DNA of 64,000 nucleotides from Micrasema longulum (taxonomy: Eukaryota; Arthropoda; Insecta; Trichoptera; Brachycentridae). Positions 32,600 through 42,879 of this stretch are shown in pieces (the first letter of the stretch is position 1; each line of letters begins with the position of its first letter). The translations under genes and the position numbers were made by a program. The notes beneath the pieces were generated by a model. It worked only from the letters and a program-made list of their open reading frames with translations. It had not been told where the DNA came from and made no database searches. The DNA lies in contig JAGVSM010002988.1 of the NCBI GenBank assembly GCA_022494885.1, forward strand, positions 62,001 through 126,000, read 5' to 3'.

Positions 32600-33059
32600 G
32601 GTGAAAAATAAAAATTAGTGGTTAAAAACAAAGTTGTTTTATTTATTTTATTAAATTATTGATTTATTTCCAGTATTTCACTAACATCCACCGTTTATTC
32701 CCTGTGTGTATTTTTTTTACTTGTGCAATTATCTTGGAAAGTAGAGTCTTTACGTCAAATTTTATTAAACAGAAATGTAGATCATGTGAACTGCCGTCAG
32801 ATGACATTATTAGTTTAAAACACATAAACATTGACATCCATCCTTTATATCCTGTATTCTTCAAGTTTTTGTATATTGTGGTAATTTAAAAGGTGTTGAA
32901 TTTTTAAAATATATAACTGACTGTGGTTTTTAAATGATGGCACACACATTTAATGCCCTTGACTTTTATTAAAATCACTTGTTAAAATACACATTTTCAT
33001 AAACCCAGAAATAAAAATTAAGTAAAGGAAAATCATTTAGATGTGAGTAAATATTTGTA

Positions 33060-33178
33060 TTTAACCACTTACCAACTTTTCCTTGTCTCTAGTTAGAGAT
33101 GCACCCGTTTCTTCGTCGGGACATTTTTTACACTAAAATGCAAATCCCACTTTACACCTTCACCATATTAGATGCACA
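33060..33178 (-). mobile_element. Penelope-like terminal repeat, family C, decayed
   Basis: ACCACTTACCAACTT, CACCCGTTTCTTCGTCGGGA, ACTTTACACCTTCACCATAT and TTAGATGCAC parallel 46,925-47,040 (ACCACTCACCGACTT ... CACACCTTCACCATAGTAGA). The hammerhead GAAAC segment is lost. Confidence 0.7.
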
Positions 33179-33184
33179 AAAATG

Positions 33185-33700
33185 TTTTTTATTTATTTAA
33201 ATTTTTGTAAATAATAAAAATTGTATCTTGGCAGGCTTATTGCCAAATGGGAATTTCTCCCACCAAAAAACCATTAGTGTTATTTATATAATTCAAGTTG
33301 CAAAACGTATTCAATAGAAAATAAAATTAAAAAAACAATATTTGTATGTAAATTATCTGAAATCAATACTAATACTCGGTGGGTAAAAGGAATAAAGAAG
33401 AAAGACGAAAGGAGGATACATTAAGGAAGAGAAAGGAGATGTTCCTTCTTTGATAGTGGATGGGAGATGATTCCACAGTCGAACCGCATGAATACTATAT
33501 GAGTTGGAGAAGAAAGAGATATTGTGGATGGTGCTTTGATAATTAAAATTGAGTTTAAAATTTTCACGGAGGTATATTGGAGTGTTAGAACTATGAAGTA
33601 CACTGAACAGAATATAGAGGGAGTGATAGTCTCTCTGCTGTCTAATCTTGAGCCATTTCAGTTACCTAAAATAATCAGAAATCTGGTCATATTTCCTAAT
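33185..33700 (-). pseudogene. Jockey-like LINE 3' end
   Basis: Minus strand 33,440-33,610 encodes VHSYSIHAVRLWNHLPSTIK-like sequence (plus-strand ATTCCACAGTCGAACCGCAT is the reverse of a 'VRLWN' block) and 'SLFSFLN'. The UTR includes GGGAGAAATTCCCATTTGGC. Related layout to 12.0 and 45.05 kb, different subfamily. Confidence 0.65.
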
Positions 33701-33704
33701 ACCA

Positions 33705-34895
33705 AAAATATAATTACTAAAAAAAAAATATAAAAACAAAAATTTTACAATACGCCCAAGGGGCATTTACAAAAAATACACAGGTAAGTACAAACAATGT
33801 AAGTAATGATTTTTAAACTAAACAACACTTTTTTTTGTACACTTGTAGAAACAAAAAAGCATACTGCAATGCAAAATAAAAAGTGAAACTTTGCATACTA
33901 AAAAATAAAATAAATGCATGTATTCTGAAGTCGTTTAAGTTTATAGAGTTGCTAACAGCTTAAATCAGTCATGGAAACATTAGCGTAATCTAAAATGTGT
34001 AGTATTAATGCTTGTATGTACTGGTTTTTGGTAATAATAGGTAAGAATTTCTGCAATCTTCTAAGTGATTGTAGACTGCAAAATATCTTGTGGCTTGATT
34101 CATTAATATGAGCTCGCCATCAAAGATTTTCAACCACTCGTACTTCTAGATTGAAATATAAAACTATCATGCTGATAGGACACATACTGTTAAAAGCCAT
34201 CACCAACTTAAACAGGTATTATAAATAAAACATTATAATATCGAAAAGTCAGTAAGTGGTCGGTAACATTTAAATTTTGACTAAGAAAAACACAAATAAA
34301 GGGAAATATTGATACGAATGCTAATATTTGGAACACATCTTAGTCTTAGCGTAGGTCCGCGGACAGGTACCGGTCTGTTTAGATTTTCTGCCGGTCCGTA
34401 GAAATACTTGTCGCCCAATTTTAAATTCCTGTGCCTAAAAAATCGTCGTTTACTATTTCTTTACCTGTTGTAATATAATATTAAAAACTAATAATCAAAA
34501 TACTACATAGATAAAAGTTTTTGTACCTGCGTTAGCGGTCTGCAAAATGTTTCTATTTTCACAGGTCCGCAAGCTTAAAGGGGTTGGGAAACGCTACTTA
34601 AGACTGATAACCTTCAAAAACCTTATTTTTATTATGATTTCACGTATTAGAAAACGTCTGAAAATCGTTTTCAAAACTACACCAAAATCGAAAAAAAATT
34701 ATGCAAAATGGTAAATGTTACCCAGTGAAATCGCAACCAACGGCATTATTAATATAAAAATTAAATAAGGGATTTCAAGACAGTTAAACTCCAAGTAAAG
34801 AAGAATAATCCATATTTTATATTAAAAAGTATGTCACTTGCGCTCTGCTCCAATATTGCCACAACCCCAGCAGTTTTCCACCAGTTGGCTCATAA
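33705..34895. other. Intergenic, nothing recognised
   Basis: AT-rich; ACAATACGCCCAAGGGGCATTT (near 33,758) resembles the reverse of 63,725-63,750 and may be a retroelement 3' end. Confidence 0.35.
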
Positions 34896-35130
34896 CGGCA
34901 TTTGGGCTTTTCCCTTAACTATACTTAATAAAACAATTTTTATAAATTTTTTCACAGATTTACGAAAAACTTTTTAGTGCAATTAAATGCTGTAATTTTT
35001 ACCGCGTGCAAGAAAACATTTTAATAAATCCTTTATTTAATTAGTATAAGAGCATACTTCTGTTGTTGGAATATACGAGTATAATACACTCAGAAGATAA
35101 TGAAAGAGGGATTATTATTGAACCCATCCT

Positions 35131-35580
35131 TATTTATTTATTTATTGACGAACTTTTGCAGTCCATTCTAACAATACAATTTCTTATAATAAATACAGGC
35201 ACTAATCAAATAAAATAAACTAAATAAAATTAACGCTAGGAAAAAAAAATATTACTACCTCAAGCCAAGATCCGGTCTATCGTTGCGATTTTTTAAATCT
35301 ATAAAGACTTACACCAAAAAAGTCCAGATCTTGTCTCGAGTTTACAATACGACACAATCGGGACATTGGTGCATGCAAGCCATAGTTTGTGCTGTGTTGA
35401 TCGATAAACAGCACATTATTATTTCGCAACCGGCGGATTGGAACATTGAATGCCACTTGTTTCAGTAACGATGGTACATCAATTAAGCCATTCAGTAAAT
35501 TAAAAATAAATATGGAGTCAATGTTATTACTACGTTTTTGTAGACTTGAGATTTTTAACATTGACTCCATTTAGCTTTTT
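35131..35580 (-). pseudogene. LINE (jockey-like) reverse transcriptase C-terminal fragment
   Basis: Minus strand 35277-35570 encodes SIFIFNLLNGLIDVPSLL, FNVPIRRLRNNNVLF, STNYGLHAPMSRLCRIVNS and DFFGVSLYRFKK. This is the classic tail of jockey-type RTs (LFNLLNGxIDxPxLL...FNVPxxxxRN...YxxxSPxxRLxxxxN...D.F). The 3' side is a UTR ending in (AAATA)n at 35,131. Insertion 5' junction is near 35,580. Confidence 0.9.
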
Positions 35581-35845
35581 TCTTTTCAGAATGACATTCT
35601 CGTTTCCTCATCAAATGATCTTGATAATCCTTTTCGTCATAAGATAATGACGTCCTAAGTTCTTCCGAATCAACCTGTGAATTGTTATGGATTTCCGGTT
35701 TCTGGGAAGCCAATAAGGGCAACTCACCGAAAATAACTAGTGGCGTCCCGCGCGGAGTAAAAGATATGAAAAAAAAAGGAAATTTATAAAATCCCAGCAA
35801 GGATGCGATACACAAAAATAATTTTAAAAATTGTGTTAGTTTCAT
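35555..35845 (-). CDS. Possible small secreted protein (weak)
   Basis: ATG at 35845; 96 codons. Residues 1-18 (MKLTQFLKLFLCIASLLG) resemble a signal peptide. The following FYKFPFFFISF is also hydrophobic, then PRGTPLVIFGELPLLASQ and a hydrophilic tail (DSEELRTSLSYDEKDYQD, MRKREC). The last 10 or so codons run into the LINE fragment at 35,580, so the natural 3' end may have been lost or the ORF may be chance. No homology recognised and no convincing promoter. Confidence 0.3.
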   Translation of the reverse strand: MKLTQFLKLFLCIASLLGFYKFPFFFISFTPRGTPLVIFGELPLLASQKPEIHNNSQVDSEELRTSLSYDEKDYQDHLMRKRECHSEKKKAKWSQC

Positions 35846-35849
35846 ATTC

Positions 35850-36595
35850 TATTAATAAATATATATATATTTTTAAACCAAACAACATTATACATACTTT
35901 TAAAAAAAAATATTTTTTTAAGGTATTTTTTACAATAAACATATGAGGTAAAACAGAGTATTAAAAAAATAAAGGAAAATTACATAGTAATGAAATACAT
36001 ATTAATAGTAAAAAAAGTAAACAAAAAATCCCAACAAGAAAACGTCAATGAATTTTTGTTCCTATAGTAAATAGACAGTTATAATATTTTTGTGGAACAT
36101 AAGAAAGAGAAAATAAAATATTCTGTAAAAGATTATATGTTTTTTTTTGTAATTAAAAAAGGAAATAAAAAATATTTAAAAAAACCTATTATGGCCAAAG
36201 ATTGCGCATGTACCTTGGTCCTAAGAATATTAATACTTTTCAAAAAGTATACGGGAGGTGAAAAAGCCAAAAAACAAAGAAGACTGCGAGCGGGAAATTA
36301 ATTTTTGTAAAATATTATACCAGAAATTGTGCTAACCCAGTTAGTATTATTTGTAAAAAAAAAATCTCTACCTTTTACGGAGGCCAATTTTTGCCGTTTT
36401 GAAATTAAAAATGCGAAAATTATCCCAATACGCTATTTTATTCGTGAATAAAAGTCCACTTTCGTCATAAAAATTAGTTTCAAATTGAAATAAAAATGTC
36501 AAGTACACTTTGTTTAAATGCAAAAAACACCATTACTCCCAGATATGCTATTTTTATTTTATTTTATTGAAATAAACGTCGCGTCGTGTTCCAGC
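35850..36595. other. Intergenic, nothing recognised
   Basis: The 69-codon frame at 36092-36301 is Lys-rich from A-rich DNA; treated as chance. Confidence 0.4.
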
Positions 36596-36599
36596 TGCA

Positions 36600-36800
36600 G
36601 TTGGGTTTATCAACATTAACAACGAATGAAAGAATTGAAGGAATATAGATGTTAAAATATGGGCAGAATGGTGAATGTTACACAGTGTGTAAAGTACCCA
36701 CTTTAACCAGCCAATGACAGGTCATAAGCCCTTAGATGCCTAGACTTTTATATTACCTTCTCTTATATGTTCTTCATCTCTGTTGTAATATATGTAATAT
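36600..36800. repeat. Foldback/MITE-like element, copy 4 (half)
   Basis: GGGCAGAATGGTGAATGTTA, CACAGTGTGTAAAGTACC, CAGCCAATGACAGGTCATAA, GCCTAGACTTTTATATTACC. Same extent as copy 3. Confidence 0.75.
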
Positions 36801-36804
36801 TATT

Positions 36805-38580
36805 ATTATTAGTATTATTTTATTTATTTTTTAAACCAAATAAACTTCTAAACACAGTTCTATAATTTATTACTTTAAATTGTTTTTTTTTAAATTTATG
36901 TTGTTAATACACTCATATTTTTATTTTTATTTTTATACCAACTATATTTTTCAACACTGTTTCAATCTTTTATTTCTTTATATTGTATTTTTTTAAATTT
37001 ATGTTGTTTATACCTACTAATAATTTTTTTTATACCAACTTTACTTCTAAACACTGTTCTATCTTTTGATACTTTATATTGTATTTTTAAATTTTATGTT
37101 TTTTATACACTCATATTTTATAAAACTTTGATGTATGTAAAAGCCTTGTGGGCGTGAAAAATTGATAAATAAAAAATAAAATAAATAAACAAATAAGTAA
37201 CAGCTCTCCAGGAAGTTGAATCCCGTCATTCTCTGCAAAAATTTGGACAAACTCAAAATACTGTTTTTTTTTTATTTTTAGTATGCTTTGGGAAATGAAA
37301 TTACATTTAGGAAAAAAACGCTAACTTTAAAGTATTGAAATATTAAAGGGAAAAAAATAATCTGATATTTATCAAAAGAACTTGTAAAATGTATTTCGTG
37401 GAACGAGATTTCCCAGTGAAAAATACATTATGAGTAAACCGTAGAAATTATGTTTGCGAATATGAAATACTCAATAAATAAGAATAAATAAAAAAGTTTA
37501 TTTTTACAGAGCACACCCAATCACGTTAAACACCAAAATAGGGAAATATCACATACTACGAATACCGATAAAAATATTCGAAATGAATTCGGAAAAATTA
37601 ATTGTATTTTTAAAATCAATATCGATGTCGAGGAAAAATGTTTTCATACATAACTTTAAAAAAGAATTTATAAAAAAATATGTCCCTAGAAAAACGTGAC
37701 ATGTTTGGCATCGATAATTGTGACGTCATAATTCGTGACGATGTTTTATAAAAATGTAAACGGCCTAAAACAAAGTTCAAAATAAAAATGAATCGTGCTG
37801 TATGATGCAATGAACGCTTTCGCGGGAATTCAAAATTATAAGTTAAAAAATATTTTTTGTGCTAGTAAATAAGTATTAAAATTTTTTTTTTACTAATGAG
37901 GGTCCTGAACCGTGATAACAAAGGCTATCTTCATCGATTCATACCGAAATGGATACTTCTCTTAACGTCTCTACTATCTCTATCTACCTGGGCATGCTCT
38001 ACCAAATTGTCATCTCGACGTCATATGATCGAATCTAACCAATGAATGACGCCGAAAATTTAGTCCGCGTTCCTTACTTTATCAAAATTATAAATAAATT
38101 TCATTTATATTTCAAATGGCCGATAAAAAGTGGCCACTTCAAAGCGATTACAAATTCCAATAAATCCCAATTTAAGCGAAAAATGCTCGCTTTACATTCA
38201 TCTGTATTACATCTACCGAGGTATTACAAACCAGTTTTTTTGACATCCCGATACGTACACTCAGACAGATAGTAAAACAAATGGAAATAATATATACCTA
38301 AATTGTTTTTTTATGGTGGAAAAGTTTTTAAGGCTAGATGTTCATAGGGCAGTACCTACCCACATTATCACTGCATATGGCCGTTCGTTTTCAAAACTGA
38401 CAGTTACGTCAGAATTCTATTCAACTTCAAAATTGACTTATTTCTCTCTCGTATTTTAGGAGGCTTTCAAGAAAAAAACTGGCCACCTCAGAACGATAAA
38501 AAAAAGGAATTAAAATAAAAACTGCTCGGTGGAACGAAAATTTGGTCACTTTTAATGAGTAGACCGAGAGGTGCTAGACC
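36805..38580. other. Intergenic with low-complexity TTTTTAAATTTATGTTG repeats
   Basis: 36,840-37,110 has three diverged units of ATACCAACTWTAYTTYT, AACACTGTT and AAATTTATGTTGTT (period about 110). The remainder holds nothing recognised. Confidence 0.45.
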
Positions 38581-38581
38581 C

Positions 38582-38885
38582 GTTGTTACAAACCGATGTA
38601 CCTACCTCAAAACTTGAAGGTGGGGGGGAAGGCAGTGTATCTTCGTAATCACTTGGGATAATATATCTCTAACTTTGACGTCAAAATGAAGGTATGTCAC
38701 TTTAGTGCGTGGATATGTTGTACCGTGGTGTTCCCTTGTTACATATCGATGCACTTACCCAAAGCTTGAAGGTGGGAGTCGGTAGTAAATCTTCGTAATC
38801 GCTCTGGAGAATTCATCTTTAACTATGTCATCATGGTGAAGGTATAACGTCCTTAACTTCTCATGGTAATCGCGGCCCTGGGCCA
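38582..38885. repeat. Tandem duplication, unit about 154 bp
   Basis: TGTTACAAACCGATGTACCT (38584) and TGTTACATATCGATGCACTT (38738) start two copies. Both contain CTTGAAGGTGGG, ATCTTCGTAATC, ATATCTCTAACT/ATCTTTAACT and GTGAAGGTAT-like blocks. A third start (GCACATATCGAGAC) appears at 38,910. Divergence about 20 per cent. Confidence 0.8.
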
Positions 38886-38999
38886 CGTATAAAAACGCTA
38901 TCTTTATTGGCACATATCGAGACGATTTTATAGAATTTCTTGCCAATTAATATTTAGCAAACATTAGTCCAAAGCTTAATTCTTCCACTCCTTGACTAT

Positions 39000-39665
39000 G
39001 CAGATGTATGTTATCCAGACGCTAACTCTGAATTACTTGATAACTTGGAACGATTACAGAATGTGTGTATCCGATTCATATCTTTGATCTTAGCGAATTC
39101 GACCACATAACCGAATATCTCACGCAACCACACTGGCTTAGTATCAGGCATAGAAGAAACATTCACATTTTTTAATTTCTTCACAATGTTTTAAATAATC
39201 CCACTTCGCCTGTTTATCTGAGAGAGCTCTTACAACCTCTATCACAACCCGGATTATCTCTTCGTTCTAGTAACGAAAGAACCCTTTTAATACCCTTTTA
39301 TCGCTCTAATTTTCTCGCCTCCTATTTTACAGTAGTAGCCGCTCGATTGTGGAATAATCTACCCACTAATGTTAGAGACGCCCCTTCTTTATTTTTATTT
39401 AAGTCAATATTGAAATGTCACTATCTGAATATTTAAGTTATTCCTTTATCCTTTTTCTTTCCTTCCCGTCCCCTCTCCTCACTTCATAGTAAAGTTTTCA
39501 TTTATTATATTTTTTAGTTAATCTTTGTTTTTTATTTTGTATAAAATCGTAAGATTCAATATGTCCATGTACTTGTAATTTTCTCAAACTGAACGGTTTG
39601 GGAAGGCAGGAAGAAATTTCCCCAAGGCAATATGCCCACCCTTATATAAATTAAATATTTATATA
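39000..39665 (+). pseudogene. Jockey-like LINE: reverse transcriptase C-terminus and 3' UTR
   Basis: Plus strand: LPLLDYADVCYPDANSELLD, LERLQNVCIRFI, DHITEYLTQPHWLSIRHRRN, YLRELLQPLSQPGLSLRSS, VVAARLWNNLPTNVRDA and LFLFKSILKCHYLNI, then a UTR with GAAATTTCCCCAAGGCAATA and terminal AT repeats. A typical jockey-clade end. The 12.0 and 45.05 kb minus-strand pieces are the same family. Confidence 0.9.
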
Positions 39666-40114
39666 AAATTTTAGATAAATAAATTTTATGTAAAATCGAT
39701 ATTTATGTACGAAAACGTATAAAAGTTATAGTTCCTTTGTCGGCAACCTGTAATTAACATGATTAGAAAAAAAATGTTCACATATTCTATTTTTCATACA
39801 GAAAACGTAATTTTACTTGTAGATTAAATTAAAATAAATGTTTTATTCCCTTTGTAATACAGGCCCTGCAGCTGATATAAAATACTCGTAGCATCTTCTG
39901 ATATAAAAAAGCTTTCAGTTTTAGTGCTATGGAGCAGTGGTTCCAAATTAGTGGTACGCGTACCCCCAGGGGTACGCGAAGTTGCACCAAGGGGTACGCG
40001 CGGCAATCTTAATTTGTGGGTAATCTGTTTATATTATAAAAGTAACTATATGGTATGTTCATAATTATTTATTTATTCATATTTTTTTCCACTGTAAACT
40101 ATGATTAATAATGT

Positions 40115-40285
40115 GAGAAATATTTGCGTTCTTATGATTTACCCAAATATTTAATTCTGAGGGCCATTTTCAACAAGTTGTAAATAACTCACTATTAGAA
40201 AATGATAATCAAGTTGGGGTAGAGTGGGATTCGAACCACAGACCTTTGGTCCGTGACACTAGCCACAGGACCACAACCCGAGTTA
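40115..40285 (-). mobile_element. tRNA-derived SINE, family 2
   Basis: Minus strand GGTCCTGTGGCTAGTGTCAC, GGACCAAAGGTCTGTGGTTC, GAATCCCACTCTACCCCAAC, body to ATAAGAACGCAAATATTTC. Closest to the 9.2 kb copy. Confidence 0.85.
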
Positions 40286-40342
40286 ACAATATACTTTTTT
40301 TTAAAAACATTGTTACATTTGAGAATAAACAAAGAAGACTTA

Positions 40343-40488
40343 ATAAACAGAGATAATTAACAAAATGTTCAGACAGTTTTAAACACTACGTATTTATGTT
40401 TATTATAAATGTAGATATACATTTATAATAAACATAAATACGTAGTGTTTAAAACTGTCTGAACATTTTGTTAATTATCTCTGTTTAT
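40343..40488. repeat. Near-perfect 146-bp palindrome
   Basis: Arms meet at 40415/40416 with a single G14/A17-type mismatch near the centre (TGTAGATATACA). ATAAACAGAGATAATTAACA on the left is exactly complementary to TGTTAATTATCTCTGTTTAT on the right. The single-copy version of this sequence is in the LINE UTR at 58.33-58.39 kb. Confidence 0.95.
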
Positions 40489-40489
40489 A

Positions 40490-40905
40490 TTACATCAATA
40501 TTATTTATATTACAAAACGCACGAGAAAAGAACAAAAAACATAGCATAAGCTATACTTTTGTAGAGCGGTTGATTCAATTTTGGTTTGGGCGAATAAGAC
40601 AATCCATTTTACTTCTACCTAGCTCCACTTTCTATTTTTATACCCTTTTTGAACATTTTCTCGTTACTAATTATTTTAATAGCTAGTGGAAGCAGGTTAT
40701 AGATTTTAATTGAATAACACTTAAAGTCCCTTTGTCCGAAACTGGTACTAGTTTGTATTTGTTTAAGCTGTCTTTGTGTTTAGGATCTAGTGCTTATATT
40801 ATTTGCATTTGATGTATTGTGGGGGTTATGTCTTTCATTTGAGTAAGAATAGTTTTTGAATTTGTGAATATTATTTTAGCGTACGATTGCTTTGGTGTCA
40901 TAAGT
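40490..40905 (-). pseudogene. LINE 3' region, copy of 58.3-59.0 kb
   Basis: Minus strand encodes SIKIYNLLPLAIKI-like sequence (complement of ATAGATTTTAATTGAATAAC ... AATAGCTAGTGGAAGCAGG), a K(x)YN.LP block of LINE C-termini. TTGATTCAATTTTGGTTTGG at about 40,570 is uninterrupted here, whereas the 58 kb copy carries an insertion at the same point. Confidence 0.75.
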
Positions 40906-41629
40906 TGTGATTTGTGGAATATTTCTTCAGTAGATGTATGTATATTATGTACATACTTATTATATTATATACATACTTATTTATTGCATTCATTCTTATC
41001 ATATACATGCATTATAAATTTATTTCACAACACTCATAAAGAAATTTTCAAAAGGTATATATTTGTATGCTTTTGCAAATACGTTCCCATATTATTATTT
41101 TTTTGTCGTATTATTTGGTTCCTTAGAACAAGCATTGCCTCTATAGCGAACGATATATCTTTTCAAGTATTCTACTATACCGCACTCCTTCACTTGTTTA
41201 ATTTACCCTCAGTGTTTAAGTAAAATATTTGTCTGTAACTTTCCTTACGTGATTTTTCTAAAACATAAAAAAATCTCTTGACTAAGATAATTTAATCAGT
41301 AGAAAACAATTACGCAAACAACAATTCACTGCCATTTTGCATGACGTACATTTGCGAGAGCAAATCTTCGACCAAGATAAACATAAAAACAAAACGTCGT
41401 CACAGTTTTCAACTCGAGGACGACTTGAAACTGAAGCTTACCAAAAAGCAACCAGATTTTTCAGAGTTGTGCAAAGAAAAACGAGTCCATTTGTCGCATT
41501 AAACTGATTTGTCCCGCCATTGAAACTGTATTTTGATGGCAATAAAAATAAAGACAAACTGATTGTACGTGAGTTTGAGGTCTTTCTTGAAGTGGTACCC
41601 AGGAAAAACTAATTGGGAACCACTGTTCC

Positions 41630-42090
41630 AGAGAAGATAATCATTCTCTTTCGAGTGCTATTTTAGGGGCTAAAAAACAAATGATCGATTTAACTTCTGA
41701 GAATGCGCTATCTTCCCTAATCTTCCCATGCTTCCTCCCTCGTATTCCTACAGCATTTCCCCCTCTCGGCGTATCTACCCGTCTAGTATCTTTCCTAACC
41801 TACAAACATTAAGATGGAGTGTTGAAGTAAATCGTTGCTGAAGCTAATGAGGTGTTACGCAGTTAAGTAATGTGCCTGGAAGACATTTACACCTGCTATT
41901 TTGTATTCTGAGAACGTACTGAAACCTTTATAATATATTTTCTTGACTCGCTAAAAAAACACTCCTCTGAAATATTATCTCATAAAAACAAACTGTCCTA
42001 TGTTTTGTATTAAAGGGCCCTCGCTTTCTCACAGTCAAAAATATTTCTATAAAATACATTATATTAGCTTTTTTTTATGAATAACCCGCT
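41630..42090. other. Intergenic, nothing recognised
   Basis: No supported feature. Confidence 0.4.
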
Positions 42091-42152
42091 AAACCTCTAT
42101 TTTAGGAATTTGTTTCTTTTTTGGGTGATATCGTGTGTGTTGGATTTGTTCC

Positions 42153-42187
42153 GACGTTTCGGCTACCATTGCAGAAGCCATCTTCAG
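42153..42187 (-). ncRNA. Hammerhead-ribozyme-like motif, family A, left arm
   Basis: Minus strand CTGAAGA matches CUGANGA, then a TGGCTTC...GGTAGCC hairpin, then GAAACGTC. All the standard core positions are present; stem III is minimal (CG). Confidence 0.6.
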
Positions 42188-42195
42188 GGTAAACT

Positions 42196-42566
42196 AAAGC
42201 TGTTTATAAACTAAATTGCCAAGGATGTGATAAGGTGAACATAGGACAAACAGGGCGCACAGTAAAGAAAAGAATTGACGAACACAAAAGAGCGTGTAAA
42301 CTTGGGCATCCTGACAAATCTGCAATAGCGGAACACTTTATAGACACCGGACATTTTTTTTTTTACCGAAAAATTTGCATAAACCCAGTAATTGCAGTGC
42401 ACGAATAATAAAAGAGGCAATTGAAATACACAGACACCCAAATAATATAAACAAAGACGACGGGCTGAAATTAAACTCAACATGGTTCCCAGAACTACAT
42501 ACTACAAAAATGAATAAAAATGTGCCTACTGCCGACTGGGACACGGTACAAATTACTAGTACTTAA
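42196..42566 (+). pseudogene. PLE GIY-YIG endonuclease fragment with frameshift
   Basis: Frame 1 from 42196: KAVYKLNCQGCDKVNIGQTG, RTVKKRIDEHKRACKLGHPD, SAIAEHFIDTGH. This carries the zinc-like CxxC spacer, (Y)IGQT-R and the ExH...H helices of PLE endonucleases; the usual Tyr before IGQT is Asn. A T-tract near 42,355-42,365 shifts the frame, and the tail continues from about 42,372 as HKPSNCSARIIKEAIEIHRH, LKLNSTWFPEL to a stop at 42,564-42,566. No reverse transcriptase part remains. Confidence 0.9.
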
Positions 42567-42601
42567 ACGCATATTTTTTTCTACAAAACACTCAGTTTAC
42601 C

Positions 42602-42636
42602 CTGAAGATGGCTACTGCAATGGTAGCCGAAATGTC
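42602..42636 (+). ncRNA. Hammerhead-ribozyme-like motif, family A, right arm
   Basis: CTGAAGA, hairpin TGGCTAC-TGCAAT-GGTAGCC (6-bp perfect stem), then GAAATGTC. GAAAC is GAAAU here; otherwise the core is intact. Confidence 0.6.
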
Positions 42637-42847
42637 GGAACAAATCCAACACACACGGTATCACCCAAAAAAGAAACAAATTGATAACAGTGACCGTAAA
42701 AACCTTCGTACCTCTATTTTAGGCTTGATTTTAGGCAATTTGTGTATATTTTTTGTACCAAAAAAATATTTCACTCTGTGGTATAACATTTTGCACTTAC
42801 TTATTTTCAAATTTGTATAACCCACATTAACTTTTCAGTTATACATC

Positions 42848-42879
42848 GACTGGTTTCGAGGTTACGTTCTCATCACCAG
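42848..42879 (-). ncRNA. Hammerhead-like motif, family F, left arm
   Basis: Minus strand CTGGTGAT, GAG-AACGTAAC-CTC hairpin, GAAACCAGTC. One core base (A6) reads G. Confidence 0.5.

Larger units (their letters stand above)
32250..32652. mobile_element. Penelope-like palindromic element, no ORF, probable 9-bp TSD
   Basis: AAATTATTG at 32241-32249 and 32653-32661. Arms 32294-32470 and 32478-32652 are near-perfect inverted copies around a 7-bp spacer; for example AAATCAAGTGTT/AACACTTGATTT and GGACCCAATAAATC/GATTTATTGGGTCC. The left end adds the TATTTGAAGCAGTAACTTTG extension. Each arm holds a hammerhead-like core, on opposite strands. Same family as the terminal repeat at 57.63-57.72 kb. Confidence 0.85.
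39935..41625. mobile_element. hAT-like DNA transposon relic (15-bp TIRs)
   Basis: CAGTGGTTCCAAATTAG (39935) and CTAATTGGGAACCACTG (41609-41625) are terminal inverted repeats; the left end continues with GGTACGCG repeats (three copies), typical of ZBED-type hAT elements. The 8-bp flanks match only partly. No transposase frame is recognised. Later insertions (SINE 40.12, palindrome 40.34, LINE 40.49) fill the interior. Confidence 0.55.
42093..42723 (+). mobile_element. Penelope-like element, family A, inverted terminal repeats, 14-bp TSD
   Basis: ACCTCTATTTTAGG at 42093-42106 and 42710-42723 flank a 603-bp element. The left arm (42107-42196, AATTTGTTTC ... CTTCAGGGTAAACT) is inverted relative to the right arm (about 42590-42709). 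The right arm extends further, with GTGACCGTAAAAACCTTCGT. Endonuclease frames lie between, in forward sense. Hammerhead-like motifs occur at 42153-42187 (-) and 42602-42636 (+). Confidence 0.92.

Noticed and set aside
36092..36301. 69-codon basic protein
   Set aside because: Lys-rich translation of A-rich DNA; no recognisable motif or splice support.
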